Assembly: GCF_002386445.1 (NCBI RefSeq)
Contig: NZ_DGIR01000019.1
Span: 108,114 to 172,113, forward strand
DNA: 64,000 nt
DNA from: Pseudomonas sp. UBA4617
Lineage (GTDB): Bacteria; Pseudomonadota; Gammaproteobacteria; Pseudomonadales; Pseudomonadaceae
Reading direction: 5' to 3'
Each line of letters starts with the position of its first letter. Positions within the stretch are counted from its first letter, which is position 1. Under the pieces are notes generated by a model, which did no database searches, had not been told where the DNA came from, and saw only the letters and a program-made list of their open reading frames with translations. Positions 26,201 through 35,041 of the stretch are shown one piece after another. The position numbers and the translations under genes were made by a program.

Positions 26201-26712
26201 CGACACCGGTAACGGCGAACGCCAAACCGCGCATCGGGTGCCACCTCAGTCTCGAGACCCTGCACATCATCGACCCGCTGCTGCGCGCCCGTGCCAATCA
26301 GGCTGACTGGATATTGTGGGGAGAGGTCCCCCCCCACCTCGCGGCGCTGGCCACGGAAGTCTACTGCCGTGACCTCGGCTCAGCGCCCGATGTGCTATCG
26401 GGGCTTGGCCTGAACATTGCGCTGCATCCGACAAGCACGGTGGGGAATACGGGCGACGGCCTTGCGCCTGTGCGCTACGCCGCATGCGGTTATGCTGTCA
26501 TCAGCAACGACCATCAGGTTCGCTTCGAAGAATGGCCAATGACGAAGGTGGACGACACACCTGACCAGTGGCTAACAGCCCTGGACGATTGTCTCGCCAG
26601 CATCGAAAGCGCAGCGGTAAAAGGTCAACGGTTACGTGAACAGGCAGAGAGCTCAAGCTTCATGGATGCCGATTACAGAGAAACCTGTCTCGCCAGCTGG
26701 TTACCCGCCTGA
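23230..26712 (+). CDS. Giant multi-module glycosyltransferase, cassette copy
   Basis: A 1160-residue cytoplasmic protein with no signal or membrane segment. Order: an N-terminal GT-B-like part (1-310), a GT2-like module (about 330-560) with AGD in place of DXD, a canonical GT2 module (about 567-830, SIVIPVQDQLELVQRCVESV and metal-binding LLDNDT at about 657-659), and a GT4-like C-terminal domain (about 850-1160) lacking the conserved acidic residue (RYAACGYAVIS where LEYGACGFPVICT stands in its neighbour). It is a paralogue of the two minus-strand glycosyltransferases. The ATG at 23230 (MKTSSLHGKTNN) was chosen; a longer frame begins at 23179. Confidence 0.82.
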   Translation: MKTSSLHGKTNNPYYLYAPDYRDTSSGVCVMHYLCHALNISGQEAYVIGCKVTNPKLRTPVLTDAVIQLHKTMGAAPIAVYPEVLSGNPLNCPVVVRYMLNRDGFINGLHVAAQESDLFFYYAHDFGEGKRRKDMLTLPMIDSSLFAPRPEPVVRSGNYLYLHRFDADQVDYGLLPPDIQVLSLSNPRTLPQLAELFQTAEALYSYEISATCTMALLCGCPVVYLSGGHVKTLPFTEHIGDAGTTMLEEPGGLERARQSVGLARQRLLHMEDEFWPQLEHFIQRTQRSAADYLDANRHPSVRDWLLNRMLTPVQQRLAEERRVALRNQTSLAIVVTDHQGDAQALSFTLESLLLWSANSPLGLRTYVVSQQPPQTSLPSNVHWLNSTPGTAILNQIIQQDDSDWLLLLAAGDEILPSGSLMVDLELPGAQACRMLYCDEYYRAASGSSPIFRPDMNLDYLLSLPVIMGRHWLLRRELVLAAGGFDSQFPGAVELDMILRLIEAQGLDGIGHLDEPLVICDSPDMASNPDELAVIERHLSARGYTQAQVREEPTRHYQIDYGHQQQPSVSIVIPVQDQLELVQRCVESVLSKTSYAFFELLLVDHASSNPALLEWLEQLVIAGEGTIKVLRDDRPLNLSAMYNLAAAQAVGDFLVLLDNDTVIFQEDWLQRLLNHAQRPEVGVVGAKQLDINGNIAHAGWVLGLAGTAASPAAGLPNSDSGYLQCLRVDRDVSAISRACLMIRRELYLGLGGLDEGAFALRHADIDLCLRVSAEGLLNVWAAHALVANEQGKGWGNVMRAPAQQQRVQQDEQNLYSKWLDALTRDPAYNKNLSLRGRGHELPALHGLTWRPLNWRPLPVVLVHPDRENPERCTAAFQQLLEHARIDGYLSNALLTPVELNRLQPDAIIFQHVADPLRIQAMAQHYRLSQAFKVLEVVDLPVGQRAWELLHDAIACVDRVVVASAELAAALDGLHGDIRVRESRLTMEWQALPTPVTANAKPRIGCHLSLETLHIIDPLLRARANQADWILWGEVPPHLAALATEVYCRDLGSAPDVLSGLGLNIALHPTSTVGNTGDGLAPVRYAACGYAVISNDHQVRFEEWPMTKVDDTPDQWLTALDDCLASIESAAVKGQRLREQAESSSFMDADYRETCLASWLPA

Positions 26713-27027
26713 CGGCCGGGTTCCTGAAGGTTGATATACCTCAGCGATGCTGAGGAACGAGAGATCACCGGAAGCTGTGGACCCGAGGCCGAATCTGGCA
26801 TCGGGTCCAGCCAGAGGGCTGGCGGCTGCGGTACTACGCGCTACCTATGAAGGCAACCTTGGGCAATTGCCGATTGGGGGTTTGCCGAAAAGGATCTACC
26901 AGCCTCTGTCCACGTATGCCGTTTACCTACAAAACCAATGGAATCTTCGCATGAACGTAGTGAAGCGAAGCACAGGCTCCGCTTGCGTCCTGGAGATTAG
27001 CTGGCTTGACCGGAGCATGGCGGCGCA
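26713..27027. other. Intergenic region between convergent glycosyltransferase genes
   Basis: 315 bases where the plus-strand cassette meets the minus-strand glycosyltransferases. A perfect stem-loop CCTCAGC-GAT-GCTGAGG lies at 26739-26755 but has no T-run on either side, so it is only a possible terminator. An open frame at 26747-27031 (plus) has no ribosome-binding site and unusual composition. The base composition is less GC-rich than the flanks; nothing else was recognised. Confidence 0.5.
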
Positions 27028-29745
27028 CTAGCCACGGGCAGGGCTCAGCGCATCACTGGGCCATCTGCTGCTGAATGCGGCCGGCCAACGCGCCTGCAAC
27101 ACTTCGAGGGCAGCCTGATCGACCACACGAGGTGGATCGACAAACAACTGCGCCACCGGTGTCCAGAGCACCATCAAGCCCGCTGTCGCTGCCGACAGAC
27201 ATATGTCCAGGTCGAACGCTTGCAACTGCTGAAGGCCGCCGCAGTGGTCGAACAGCTCACGACGCAGCAACATGCAGTCCGCGGACACTGCGGCGCAACT
27301 GCGCACCGCCATCGGCCAACGTGCCTTGATGCACTCTCCTGCCGACATGCCCTGCCAAGGCTGGTACGCCACCGGCCCCTGCAACAGGTCAAAGCCCGCA
27401 TGCACGACCTTGCCCTCACGGGCGACCAGACGGGCACCGACCACCCCTACTTCCGGCCTGAGCCCCTCGTTGAGCAAGCCTTCGATCCAGGCTGGCGAAA
27501 TCACTTCGCAATGCTCGCCGAGCAGCAGCAGGTACTCACCGCAAGCCTGCTCCGCCGCCAGGTTGAGCAACGCGTCACGCCCGCTCACAGCGCCTGCCAC
27601 CAACACAACCCGCTGGCCAAACCCTTGCAGCGCGGCAGCGGTGGTTTCGGCGTGCTCGGTATTGCAGGCAACCCGCAACTCGTAGCGCGGGTAACGGGTG
27701 CGCTGCAGGACGCTGGTCAGGCACGCCTGCAGACGCTGCGGGTTACCTTCGGCGGCTACCAGGATGCTGACCAGGGGTGTTGCCGAGTGGCGGAAATCCA
27801 CCACCAGGCCAGCCTCGCCCTGATCATGCACTTCACCGCGATAACCCAGCAGTGTCAGGTGCCGCTTGAGCGTCAGCACTGCGTCGGCCTGCAGCGCCGA
27901 TGTCGCCTGGCTGCCCACCACCAGGTACTCGTCCATGTGTGCCAGGCCGCCCTGCCCATGCTGCTCCACCAGGCGCAACAGCAAATCGAACTCCAGCGCA
28001 TGGCGACAGGTTTCGCTGTAACCACCCAACCCCACCACAGTCTCGCGGCGCAGGCACCAATGCCGTGACATCAGCCCTGGCTGTGCACGCAACAGGTCCA
28101 GGTTGCTGCCTGGGCGGACCACGCCATGCAGGCGGCCCTCGCTGTCACGTTGCACTTCGTTTGCACACACCGCCTGACAGCCCGCCGCCTCGGCCAGCTC
28201 CTGCTGCAGACGCAACAAGCCACCGCTGACCAAGGTATCGCCCGCTTGCAGCAACATCAGCCAATCGCTGTCGAGCTGCCGCACTTGCTGGTTGAGGTGC
28301 GTGACCCAGTTGCTTTCGTTGACCTGGACGAAATGCAGGGTGTCGCGTGCGGTCGTGATCGCCGGCGGCTTGCCGCCCTTGAGCACCACTAGCTTGAACT
28401 GGCGCAGCCCACTGGCCAGCAGGCTGTCGAAGGTGGCCTGCAAGGCCAGGTCATCGTCGGCGAGGTCGGTCACCATGAAGGTGATCTGCGCCTTCGAACG
28501 CTTGTTCAGCTGAGCCGACAGGCGCTGCTGGGTAGCCTGGTCCGGTGTGGCATTGGCCAGCGCCTCAAGCACCTGGCCGGAAACCGTGCTGCGCAGCCAG
28601 CCGGCGCCATCGATACCGGGTACTGCCTCCAGGCGCGCGAGCCAGGCACCCAGTTCGCGGGCGCGCTCTCCGTCATCCTTGCCGGTGAGGGTCGGCACCA
28701 GGCGCTGGCAGACCTCCAGGTTGAACAGGCCCAGGGCCAAGGCTTTCCAGTAACGCTGCTGCAAGGTTTCGGCGGTGTCATTGGGATGTACCTGCAACAA
28801 TTCACGCTGGCGTACCCAGGTTCCCTCCAATGCCTCGCGGTGGGCTTGCCCGGTTGGCCAGGCATGGCAGAGGAATTCCAGAGCGGTCAGGCACGCGAAC
28901 AGCGCACCATTGTAATAAGGCAACTCGACATACTGCCGCGGTTCGAAGACGCGCTCCGGCTCGCCGATCACGGTGCCCCATGGCGAGGTGAACAGCAAGG
29001 GGGCGTCGCCCTGGTCGTAAGTCGCCCGCACAAAGCGATTGAGCACGGCAAAACCGGCATCGTCACTGCCTAGTTCGCCATTCCATTCACGCAGCAGGCG
29101 CACGGTACGGGTCAACTGCTCGTCGCGGGCCACCGGGGTCAGCGCGCTCGGTGCGAACTCACAGATCACAGCAGTCTGCGTCAATTGCGCGATGTCGCCA
29201 GCGGCGACCAGGGCATAGGACAGGGCCACGCGCCAAGCAGCGAAGTCCAGCTCGCCGGGCAAGGTATCGAGCAGTGCCTGCAGCGCCCCGACCCGCAGCA
29301 CCGCGCGCCAGGCCTGCTGCCCGGCCATGGCGTACTGACGCAAGCGTGCACGTGGATGGGAATCGGCTGCGGCCTCGAAAGCCGAGCCGATCTTGTGGTA
29401 GGCCATCTGCGCATTACCCGGTGCATAGGCTAACGCATAACCCTGAGCTCCCTGCACCTGGGGCTGCGCGTGCAAGCAGGCAGCGGCCTGCTGCAAGGCC
29501 GACGCCAGCACGAAATCGGCATCCAGAGCCAAGGTCACGAACGGCGTGGCAACCTGCTGCAAGGCCAGGGCCAGGCGCGCACTGCACTGTTCGCCCGACG
29601 TGCCTGCCCGCAGCGGCTCAATGGCCAGGCAGGGAATGCCAGCCTGGCGATAGTAGTAGACGGCACGGGCACGGTGGTCCGGCTGTTCATGCCCGAGCAG
29701 GACGACGGTCACTTGGTCGTGCGACCCGATTGCGGTTTCGGCCAT
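27028..29745 (-). CDS. Giant multi-module glycosyltransferase, fgt2-like
   Basis: A 905-residue protein with three GT2-like modules: residues about 12-250 with an intact LDADF metal site (about 75-77), about 420-640 with AGD, and about 660-890 (LVSILVAAEGNPQRLQACLTSV) where the DXD position reads GEH. Only the first module therefore looks catalytic. Its place after the 1190-residue gene and before the KAS III-like gene and fliC matches fgt2/orf2 of the P. syringae flagellin island. The ATG at 29745 is favoured by an AGGTG Shine-Dalgarno; an ATG at 29760 is in frame. Confidence 0.83.
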   Translation of the reverse strand: MAETAIGSHDQVTVVLLGHEQPDHRARAVYYYRQAGIPCLAIEPLRAGTSGEQCSARLALALQQVATPFVTLALDADFVLASALQQAAACLHAQPQVQGAQGYALAYAPGNAQMAYHKIGSAFEAAADSHPRARLRQYAMAGQQAWRAVLRVGALQALLDTLPGELDFAAWRVALSYALVAAGDIAQLTQTAVICEFAPSALTPVARDEQLTRTVRLLREWNGELGSDDAGFAVLNRFVRATYDQGDAPLLFTSPWGTVIGEPERVFEPRQYVELPYYNGALFACLTALEFLCHAWPTGQAHREALEGTWVRQRELLQVHPNDTAETLQQRYWKALALGLFNLEVCQRLVPTLTGKDDGERARELGAWLARLEAVPGIDGAGWLRSTVSGQVLEALANATPDQATQQRLSAQLNKRSKAQITFMVTDLADDDLALQATFDSLLASGLRQFKLVVLKGGKPPAITTARDTLHFVQVNESNWVTHLNQQVRQLDSDWLMLLQAGDTLVSGGLLRLQQELAEAAGCQAVCANEVQRDSEGRLHGVVRPGSNLDLLRAQPGLMSRHWCLRRETVVGLGGYSETCRHALEFDLLLRLVEQHGQGGLAHMDEYLVVGSQATSALQADAVLTLKRHLTLLGYRGEVHDQGEAGLVVDFRHSATPLVSILVAAEGNPQRLQACLTSVLQRTRYPRYELRVACNTEHAETTAAALQGFGQRVVLVAGAVSGRDALLNLAAEQACGEYLLLLGEHCEVISPAWIEGLLNEGLRPEVGVVGARLVAREGKVVHAGFDLLQGPVAYQPWQGMSAGECIKARWPMAVRSCAAVSADCMLLRRELFDHCGGLQQLQAFDLDICLSAATAGLMVLWTPVAQLFVDPPRVVDQAALEVLQARWPAAFSSRWPSDALSPARG

Positions 29746-29801
29746 AGGGCACCTGTTCATGTTGTTGGTCTGAAGCCCACCAATGGCAAGCGACAGGTTG
29801 T

Positions 29802-32800
29802 TCAGTCCGCGAGCCAGGCGTTAGCCCATTGTTGCAAGTGCTGTGGCATCAGCACGTAGTCACGCAGTACCGCTTCGCGCAGGGCGTCGCCCTGGCGGTA
29901 GCTGGCCTGGGGGTCGGCCAGGTGCATGCGAATCGCCTCCAGCCACTGTTCGGAGGTGTTGTTGCGTACCCGGGTGCACGGCAGGTAGCCGTCATAGGCC
30001 TTGGTATCGGTGCAGATCACCGGGAAGCCGCAGGCTCCGTACTCAAGCAGGCGCAGGTTGCTCTTGCAGTCGTTGAACAGGTTCTGCTCGAGCGGTGCCA
30101 ATGCCAGGTCGAGGTTGAGGCTGGCCAGCTTCTGCGGATACAACGCCAAGGGCACGCCTTTGTGGAACTCTTTCACGTAGGGCTGCAGGACATCCGGGCA
30201 CATGCCGAAGAACACCCAGTCGACCTCGTCGGCCAGTGCCTTGACCACGTCCAGCAATAGCTCCAGATCGCCCCGATGGCTGGTCCCGCCTGCCCACCCC
30301 ACGCGCGGCCGCGCGCTGCTCTGACGCTCGCTGGCAAGCCCGGCCCACAGCCTTGCGGCGAGCATGTTGGGCACTACCCGGATATCGTGGTGCATGCCCG
30401 ACAAGGCATCGGCTAGCGGCTGGGTCGACACCACTACCCGGTCACACAGGGCAATACCCTGGGTGACCAGCTCACGCATGTTGGCCGGCATGTTCCGTGA
30501 ATGGGCGTTCTTTTTCGGCACGTCGATGATGTAGTCATCGATCTCGTAGATGCGCCGGGCGCTCGACAGGCGCTTGAAGCGCGCCATTTCATCGATCGAG
30601 TTGATCGTGTAGCGGCACTGCAAGATCATCACGTCGGGCTTCTCTCGCTCGATCTCAATCATCTCGGGAGTACTGAAATCAAGCCGCCCCTGGATCCAGC
30701 CAGCGCGCTCCAGTTCGGTAAACGGCTGTGCGACCCGGTAGTGTCCGACCGCAGAGGTGTTGATCGGCAATGCCAGGACCGACGGCAGTACACGGCTGAT
30801 GAACGGGTCCCAGCCACGGCGTTGCCCGGCGTCGAGGTTGAAGCTGGCCATTTTCAGGCTCAGGTTACGGTTGTAGGCCGGGTCACGGGCAACCTTGGCC
30901 AGCCAGCGTTCATGGAAGATGTCTTTGTCCAGCATCTTGCGCTGGCTGTCCACCGCTACATCGCGGGTCGAAGCGAAGCGGCCGAGTACCGCATAGGGTG
31001 TCCACACCGCCAAGTAGCCTTGTTCGCGGATGCGCAGGCAGAGGTCGGCGTCCTGTAGGCCCCCCTTGAGGCCCTGCACATCGAAACCACCCAGCGTAGC
31101 GAACAGATCGCGGCGCACCAGCAGGCAGTCGAGACTCAGCGCACTCCAGTTCTGCACGGCGTTGAGCCGGAGCATGTAGCCACCACTGTCAGCCGGCATG
31201 CCGACGAACGGGCTGCTGACGCCACCATGCAGCCCCAGCACCAGCCCGGCGCCAAAGACTTCACCGGTGTGGGTGCACAACTTGGGTGCAACCACGCCGA
31301 CCTCCGGGCGCTGGGCGTGGGCCATCATTTCGTCCAGCCAAGGGCGGTCGAAGGCGATGCAGGCACTGTCGAGCATCAGCAAATAATCGCCACGAGCAGC
31401 CTCGCTGGCCTGGTTCAACTGCAGCACCTGGCTGCCGCTTGCAACCTCGATGACACGCAACTGATCGCTGCCAAGTCCCTGCATGGCCTCTAGCCACTGG
31501 CGCAGGTCGGCCGGCGTATCCGGCGAGGCAATCAGCAGCACTTCGAAGTGACCATACTGGGTGTGTTCGAACAGCGACTCGACACAACGCATTGCCGTGC
31601 CAAGGTGGTCACCGAGCACCACCAGGATCGAAACGCTGGATTGCACCGGGTGCTGGTACGTCACCCGGCACAATGGCACACCTTCGGCACCGACCACCTC
31701 GGCTTCGATACCCAGCCGCCGCAGGTGGGCCTGCACCAAGCGTGGCGCCTGCTGCACGCAGCGCGGGTCGTGCAGCCACTGGCCATAGTCCCATTGGCAG
31801 TGCACCAGCAGTTCGTCGATGTGTTCGATTGCCTGCAAGCCCTGGCTTTCGGCCAGGCGCCAGAGCAAATCGTGGGGCGCGAGCAGGTCGAAGTCAGGGT
31901 CGAAGCCACCGACTTGGCGCAGCGCTTCACAGTTGAAGGCCAGTACACGCCCGACATAGGGCAGGCTGCGCATCAGGTCGAGGTTGAAGTCTGGCTTGAA
32001 GATGGGCGTTGTCGGGCGCAGGCTGTCGTGGCTGCCTTCGTCGACATAGATACAGGCACGTTCGCGCAGCGCCATGCGCTCACCCATGATCGCCAGGGCA
32101 TGTGGCACCAGACGGTCGCCAGCGCGCAACAGCAAGACCCAGTCAGCATCATCGGCACGCGCCAGGCGCGCCTGCAACTGGGCCAGCCCATTGCCCTGCA
32201 CGAGCATGCGTTCGACCCCGATCGCGTCAGCCAGCTCCAGCGCCGCAGGCGCCAGCAGCCAGCTGCGGGCCGCGCCATAGGACTGCGCGGCGAGGCTGTC
32301 GAGGGTCGCGCGCAAGGCCTGTTCTTCCCCCGCTTCAACCCAGATCACCGGGACGATGCGCGGCTGCCAGCCCCATTGCTCGATGCGCTTGGGCAGCGCC
32401 CGCTGCTGGGCCTCGGACAAGCTGCGGCATTCCAGCCATTGGGCATACACCTCTTCAAAAGACAGGCAATCGGTGCCCACCTGCTGCCCCTGGCGTGCCT
32501 GCTGCGCGCTATAGAGCCGGTTCAGCTCGTATTCTTCCCATTGCGCACCGGCCTCACCCTGGTAACGCTCCAGCGGCAGGTAGCGTACCCAGCCACTGGC
32601 CGGCGCGGCCTCGCTCGCCCGTGCCGCCAGCATCGCCTTGAGCCAGTCGGTCTCGATGGGGAACGCCATGGTCATGCCTGCCTGGTAACTCAGGCGCGCA
32701 GGGTGCAGGCGCTCCATGCTGAGGAAACGTGACAGGTGGCCGAGGTTGCCACGACGCATGAGGCAGATGTACAGGGCCATGTCCAGGCGCGCGACGAAGC

Positions 32801-33374
32801 CGCTGCCATCCTGCACCAGGGCCGGCAGGAATTCGGCCACCAGGTCGCGGCGCAGCAGCGCGTGGCTCAGCCCGCCGAACAGGTTGGGCGCGTTGGTCTC
32901 CAGCGCTTCGAGCAGGTCGCTGCCCTTGACCACCGCGTCCTCCGGGCACATCACCGCGTTGAGCATGCGCGGCGGCAACAAGGCGTCGTCTGCCGCGCAC
33001 AGCATGCGCTGGCAGATGGTCATGCTGACATCGGCATGCTGCGCCATGAGCCTGGCCTGCAAGCCGACGCATTCGGGGAACAGGCGGTCATCATCACAGA
33101 GGAACTTGAGCAACGGCCCCCGGGCATGCTCCAGGCACACCATCAGGTTACGGGCGAAGCCCAGGGTTTGCGGGTTGCGCACGTAGCGCACCGGCTTGCC
33201 GGTCTCGCTCATCACCGCATCGACGATTGCCGCGATTTCCGGGCCGCGGCTGTCATCACAGACCAGCACCTCGAGCATCGGGTAATCCTGCTCCAGCGCG
33301 CTGAGCAGGGTTGCGCGAAAGAACTCGGGGTTGAAGGCCGGGATGGCGATGCTGACGAGGGGCTGTTGGCTCAC
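29802..33374 (-). CDS. Giant multi-module glycosyltransferase, fgt1-like
   Basis: A 1190-residue protein: a canonical N-terminal GT2 domain (LVSIAIPAFN at 6-15, metal-binding CDDDRLF at about 93-99), two further GT2-like modules with AGD and DSA at the DXD position, and a C-terminal GT4-like domain with a plausible donor site (VGWAGGTSHRGDLE, LEYGACGFPVICTD). Such proteins decorate flagellin Ser/Thr with several sugars in P. syringae (Fgt1). The start is the GTG at 33374, with AAGG eight bases upstream, since the frame before it is poor. It follows flgL by 70 bases and is probably read with the flgF-L operon. Confidence 0.85.
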   Translation of the reverse strand: MSQQPLVSIAIPAFNPEFFRATLLSALEQDYPMLEVLVCDDSRGPEIAAIVDAVMSETGKPVRYVRNPQTLGFARNLMVCLEHARGPLLKFLCDDDRLFPECVGLQARLMAQHADVSMTICQRMLCAADDALLPPRMLNAVMCPEDAVVKGSDLLEALETNAPNLFGGLSHALLRRDLVAEFLPALVQDGSGFVARLDMALYICLMRRGNLGHLSRFLSMERLHPARLSYQAGMTMAFPIETDWLKAMLAARASEAAPASGWVRYLPLERYQGEAGAQWEEYELNRLYSAQQARQGQQVGTDCLSFEEVYAQWLECRSLSEAQQRALPKRIEQWGWQPRIVPVIWVEAGEEQALRATLDSLAAQSYGAARSWLLAPAALELADAIGVERMLVQGNGLAQLQARLARADDADWVLLLRAGDRLVPHALAIMGERMALRERACIYVDEGSHDSLRPTTPIFKPDFNLDLMRSLPYVGRVLAFNCEALRQVGGFDPDFDLLAPHDLLWRLAESQGLQAIEHIDELLVHCQWDYGQWLHDPRCVQQAPRLVQAHLRRLGIEAEVVGAEGVPLCRVTYQHPVQSSVSILVVLGDHLGTAMRCVESLFEHTQYGHFEVLLIASPDTPADLRQWLEAMQGLGSDQLRVIEVASGSQVLQLNQASEAARGDYLLMLDSACIAFDRPWLDEMMAHAQRPEVGVVAPKLCTHTGEVFGAGLVLGLHGGVSSPFVGMPADSGGYMLRLNAVQNWSALSLDCLLVRRDLFATLGGFDVQGLKGGLQDADLCLRIREQGYLAVWTPYAVLGRFASTRDVAVDSQRKMLDKDIFHERWLAKVARDPAYNRNLSLKMASFNLDAGQRRGWDPFISRVLPSVLALPINTSAVGHYRVAQPFTELERAGWIQGRLDFSTPEMIEIEREKPDVMILQCRYTINSIDEMARFKRLSSARRIYEIDDYIIDVPKKNAHSRNMPANMRELVTQGIALCDRVVVSTQPLADALSGMHHDIRVVPNMLAARLWAGLASERQSSARPRVGWAGGTSHRGDLELLLDVVKALADEVDWVFFGMCPDVLQPYVKEFHKGVPLALYPQKLASLNLDLALAPLEQNLFNDCKSNLRLLEYGACGFPVICTDTKAYDGYLPCTRVRNNTSEQWLEAIRMHLADPQASYRQGDALREAVLRDYVLMPQHLQQWANAWLAD

Positions 33375-33444
33375 GGTAATGACCTTGAAGAACGGCGTGG
33401 CCAGCACCGTCAGGGCTGGCCCGCAGATGACGCCAGGAGAGGTA

Positions 33445-35028
33445 TCAGATGTAATTGACCAAGGACAGCCCGGCGACCTTGGCATAGGCCTGCAACGAAG
33501 CCTGCAGCATGTTGGTCTGCATCTGCAGGCGCAGCATCACCTCGGCCGGGTCGCTTTCGCGAATCGAACTCTGTGTCTTGGCATTTTCGGTACTCAGCGC
33601 TTCGTTGGTTTCGGACTGCACGTCCAGTGCCTGGCCACGGCCACCAATGGCGCTGACCGACGCCGACACCTGGTTGGTGGCACTGGCAATGTTGCCGATG
33701 GCTGCATCCAGGGAAGCCCGGAACTGCTGGCGGGCCACCGGGTCGCCATCCACCGGGCTGTTCAGCGCGGCGCGCAGCTTGCCGATGGTATCCAGCACAT
33801 TCTGGGTCTGATGGGTGTCGACCTTGATCGCGAACGAATCTCCGGCGCTCGGCGCGCCCGACAACTCGAAGCTGACACCCGCCGCTGTCGCAGTGGTACC
33901 ACCTGCCCCACCGAGGACACCGGAGGCCACCGGCCGGCTATCGGCAGTCACGGGTGCCGCATACAGCTCGAAGCTATTGGTGCCGGTGAACTTGAGTACC
34001 GCACCACCGGAAGGAAATGCCGCATCGTAGGCAGCCTGATCGGTGATCGTCGCGCCGGTAACCTGCTCGGAAGAGCTGTTGCCCGGGCTGCGGGTCCCGG
34101 ACACTTCATCCGCACGGGAGCCCAGGGTGAAGGTGTGACCGGCGATGACTGCGTCTTCGTTACCCTTGTCGCCATCCTGGAAAGTAATGTCCAGACGCAG
34201 GTCGACGCCACGGAAACTGATGGTGGTGTTGTCGCCGTTGGGGTCGAACTTGCCGCCCTGGCTGGCTTCGAGCGTGACGTCATTGTTGTTGGCGTCAGTG
34301 ATCTTGTATTCAGTGCTGCTGATGAACTCGATCGTGTACGGCTCGCCGCCACGGAACCGGTCGTTGTAAGTCGCGCTGCCCGACACCTGGCCGTTGGACA
34401 GGCTGACCCGGCCATCATCGGTGGCTGGCGCAGTCAGCGTCGTCTGGCTGCGGCTGGTATTGAGCGCCTGCTCGAAGGCGTCGTAGCCTGTCTCGTTGGC
34501 TGCCAGGGTGAGCATGTCGCCAACCTGCAGGTTCAGCTTGCCCTGGTCGCCCTGGTAGCTGTAGGTGCCATCTGCATTGCGCACGTAGGGCGGCGTATCG
34601 CCTTTGGAACCGGAGAAGATGTACTTGCCATTCTCGTCCCTGCTATTCATCAGGGTGAACAGCTGGTCTTCGAGCGAGGCGAGTTCGTCGGCATTGGCCT
34701 TGCGATCGGCGTCGGTCATCGAGCCGTTGCCGGAGCTTACCGCCAACTCGTTGACCCGCTGCAGGATGGTACCGATCGAGTTCAGTGTACTTTCGGCAGT
34801 GCCCAGCGCGTTGCGCACGCTGGTGATGTTGCCCGAGTATTGCTTCAGCAGGTTCTGCTGCTGCTCCAGCTGCAGCAGGCGAGCTGCGCCAACCGGGTCG
34901 TCCTTGGCCGAACGCACGCGAATGCCATCGGAGGCTTCCTGCTGGGTCTTCACCGCGTTGGAGAAGTTGCGCTGGTAATTGGCCTGGTTGGTGTTGTAGA
35001 ACTGCGAAGTGGAGATGCGTACGCTCAC
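33445..35028 (-). CDS. flgL: FlgL, hook-filament junction protein 2
   Basis: A 527-residue flagellin-like junction protein (HAP3). The N terminus (MSVRISTSQFYNTNQANYQRNF) and C terminus (LQMQTNMLQASLQAYAKVAGLSLVNYI) are the conserved helices that pack in the D0/D1 core; the middle is a long variable insertion (about 150-400), longer than the E. coli protein of about 317 residues but usual in P. putida relatives. It follows flgK by 13 bases. Confidence 0.95.
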   Translation of the reverse strand: MSVRISTSQFYNTNQANYQRNFSNAVKTQQEASDGIRVRSAKDDPVGAARLLQLEQQQNLLKQYSGNITSVRNALGTAESTLNSIGTILQRVNELAVSSGNGSMTDADRKANADELASLEDQLFTLMNSRDENGKYIFSGSKGDTPPYVRNADGTYSYQGDQGKLNLQVGDMLTLAANETGYDAFEQALNTSRSQTTLTAPATDDGRVSLSNGQVSGSATYNDRFRGGEPYTIEFISSTEYKITDANNNDVTLEASQGGKFDPNGDNTTISFRGVDLRLDITFQDGDKGNEDAVIAGHTFTLGSRADEVSGTRSPGNSSSEQVTGATITDQAAYDAAFPSGGAVLKFTGTNSFELYAAPVTADSRPVASGVLGGAGGTTATAAGVSFELSGAPSAGDSFAIKVDTHQTQNVLDTIGKLRAALNSPVDGDPVARQQFRASLDAAIGNIASATNQVSASVSAIGGRGQALDVQSETNEALSTENAKTQSSIRESDPAEVMLRLQMQTNMLQASLQAYAKVAGLSLVNYI

Positions 35029-35041
35029 GATCTACGGCTCC

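Noticed and set aside
26747..27031. 94-codon plus-strand frame in the gap after the cassette
   Set aside because: No ribosome-binding site, no protein-like pattern, and it runs into the opposing gene.
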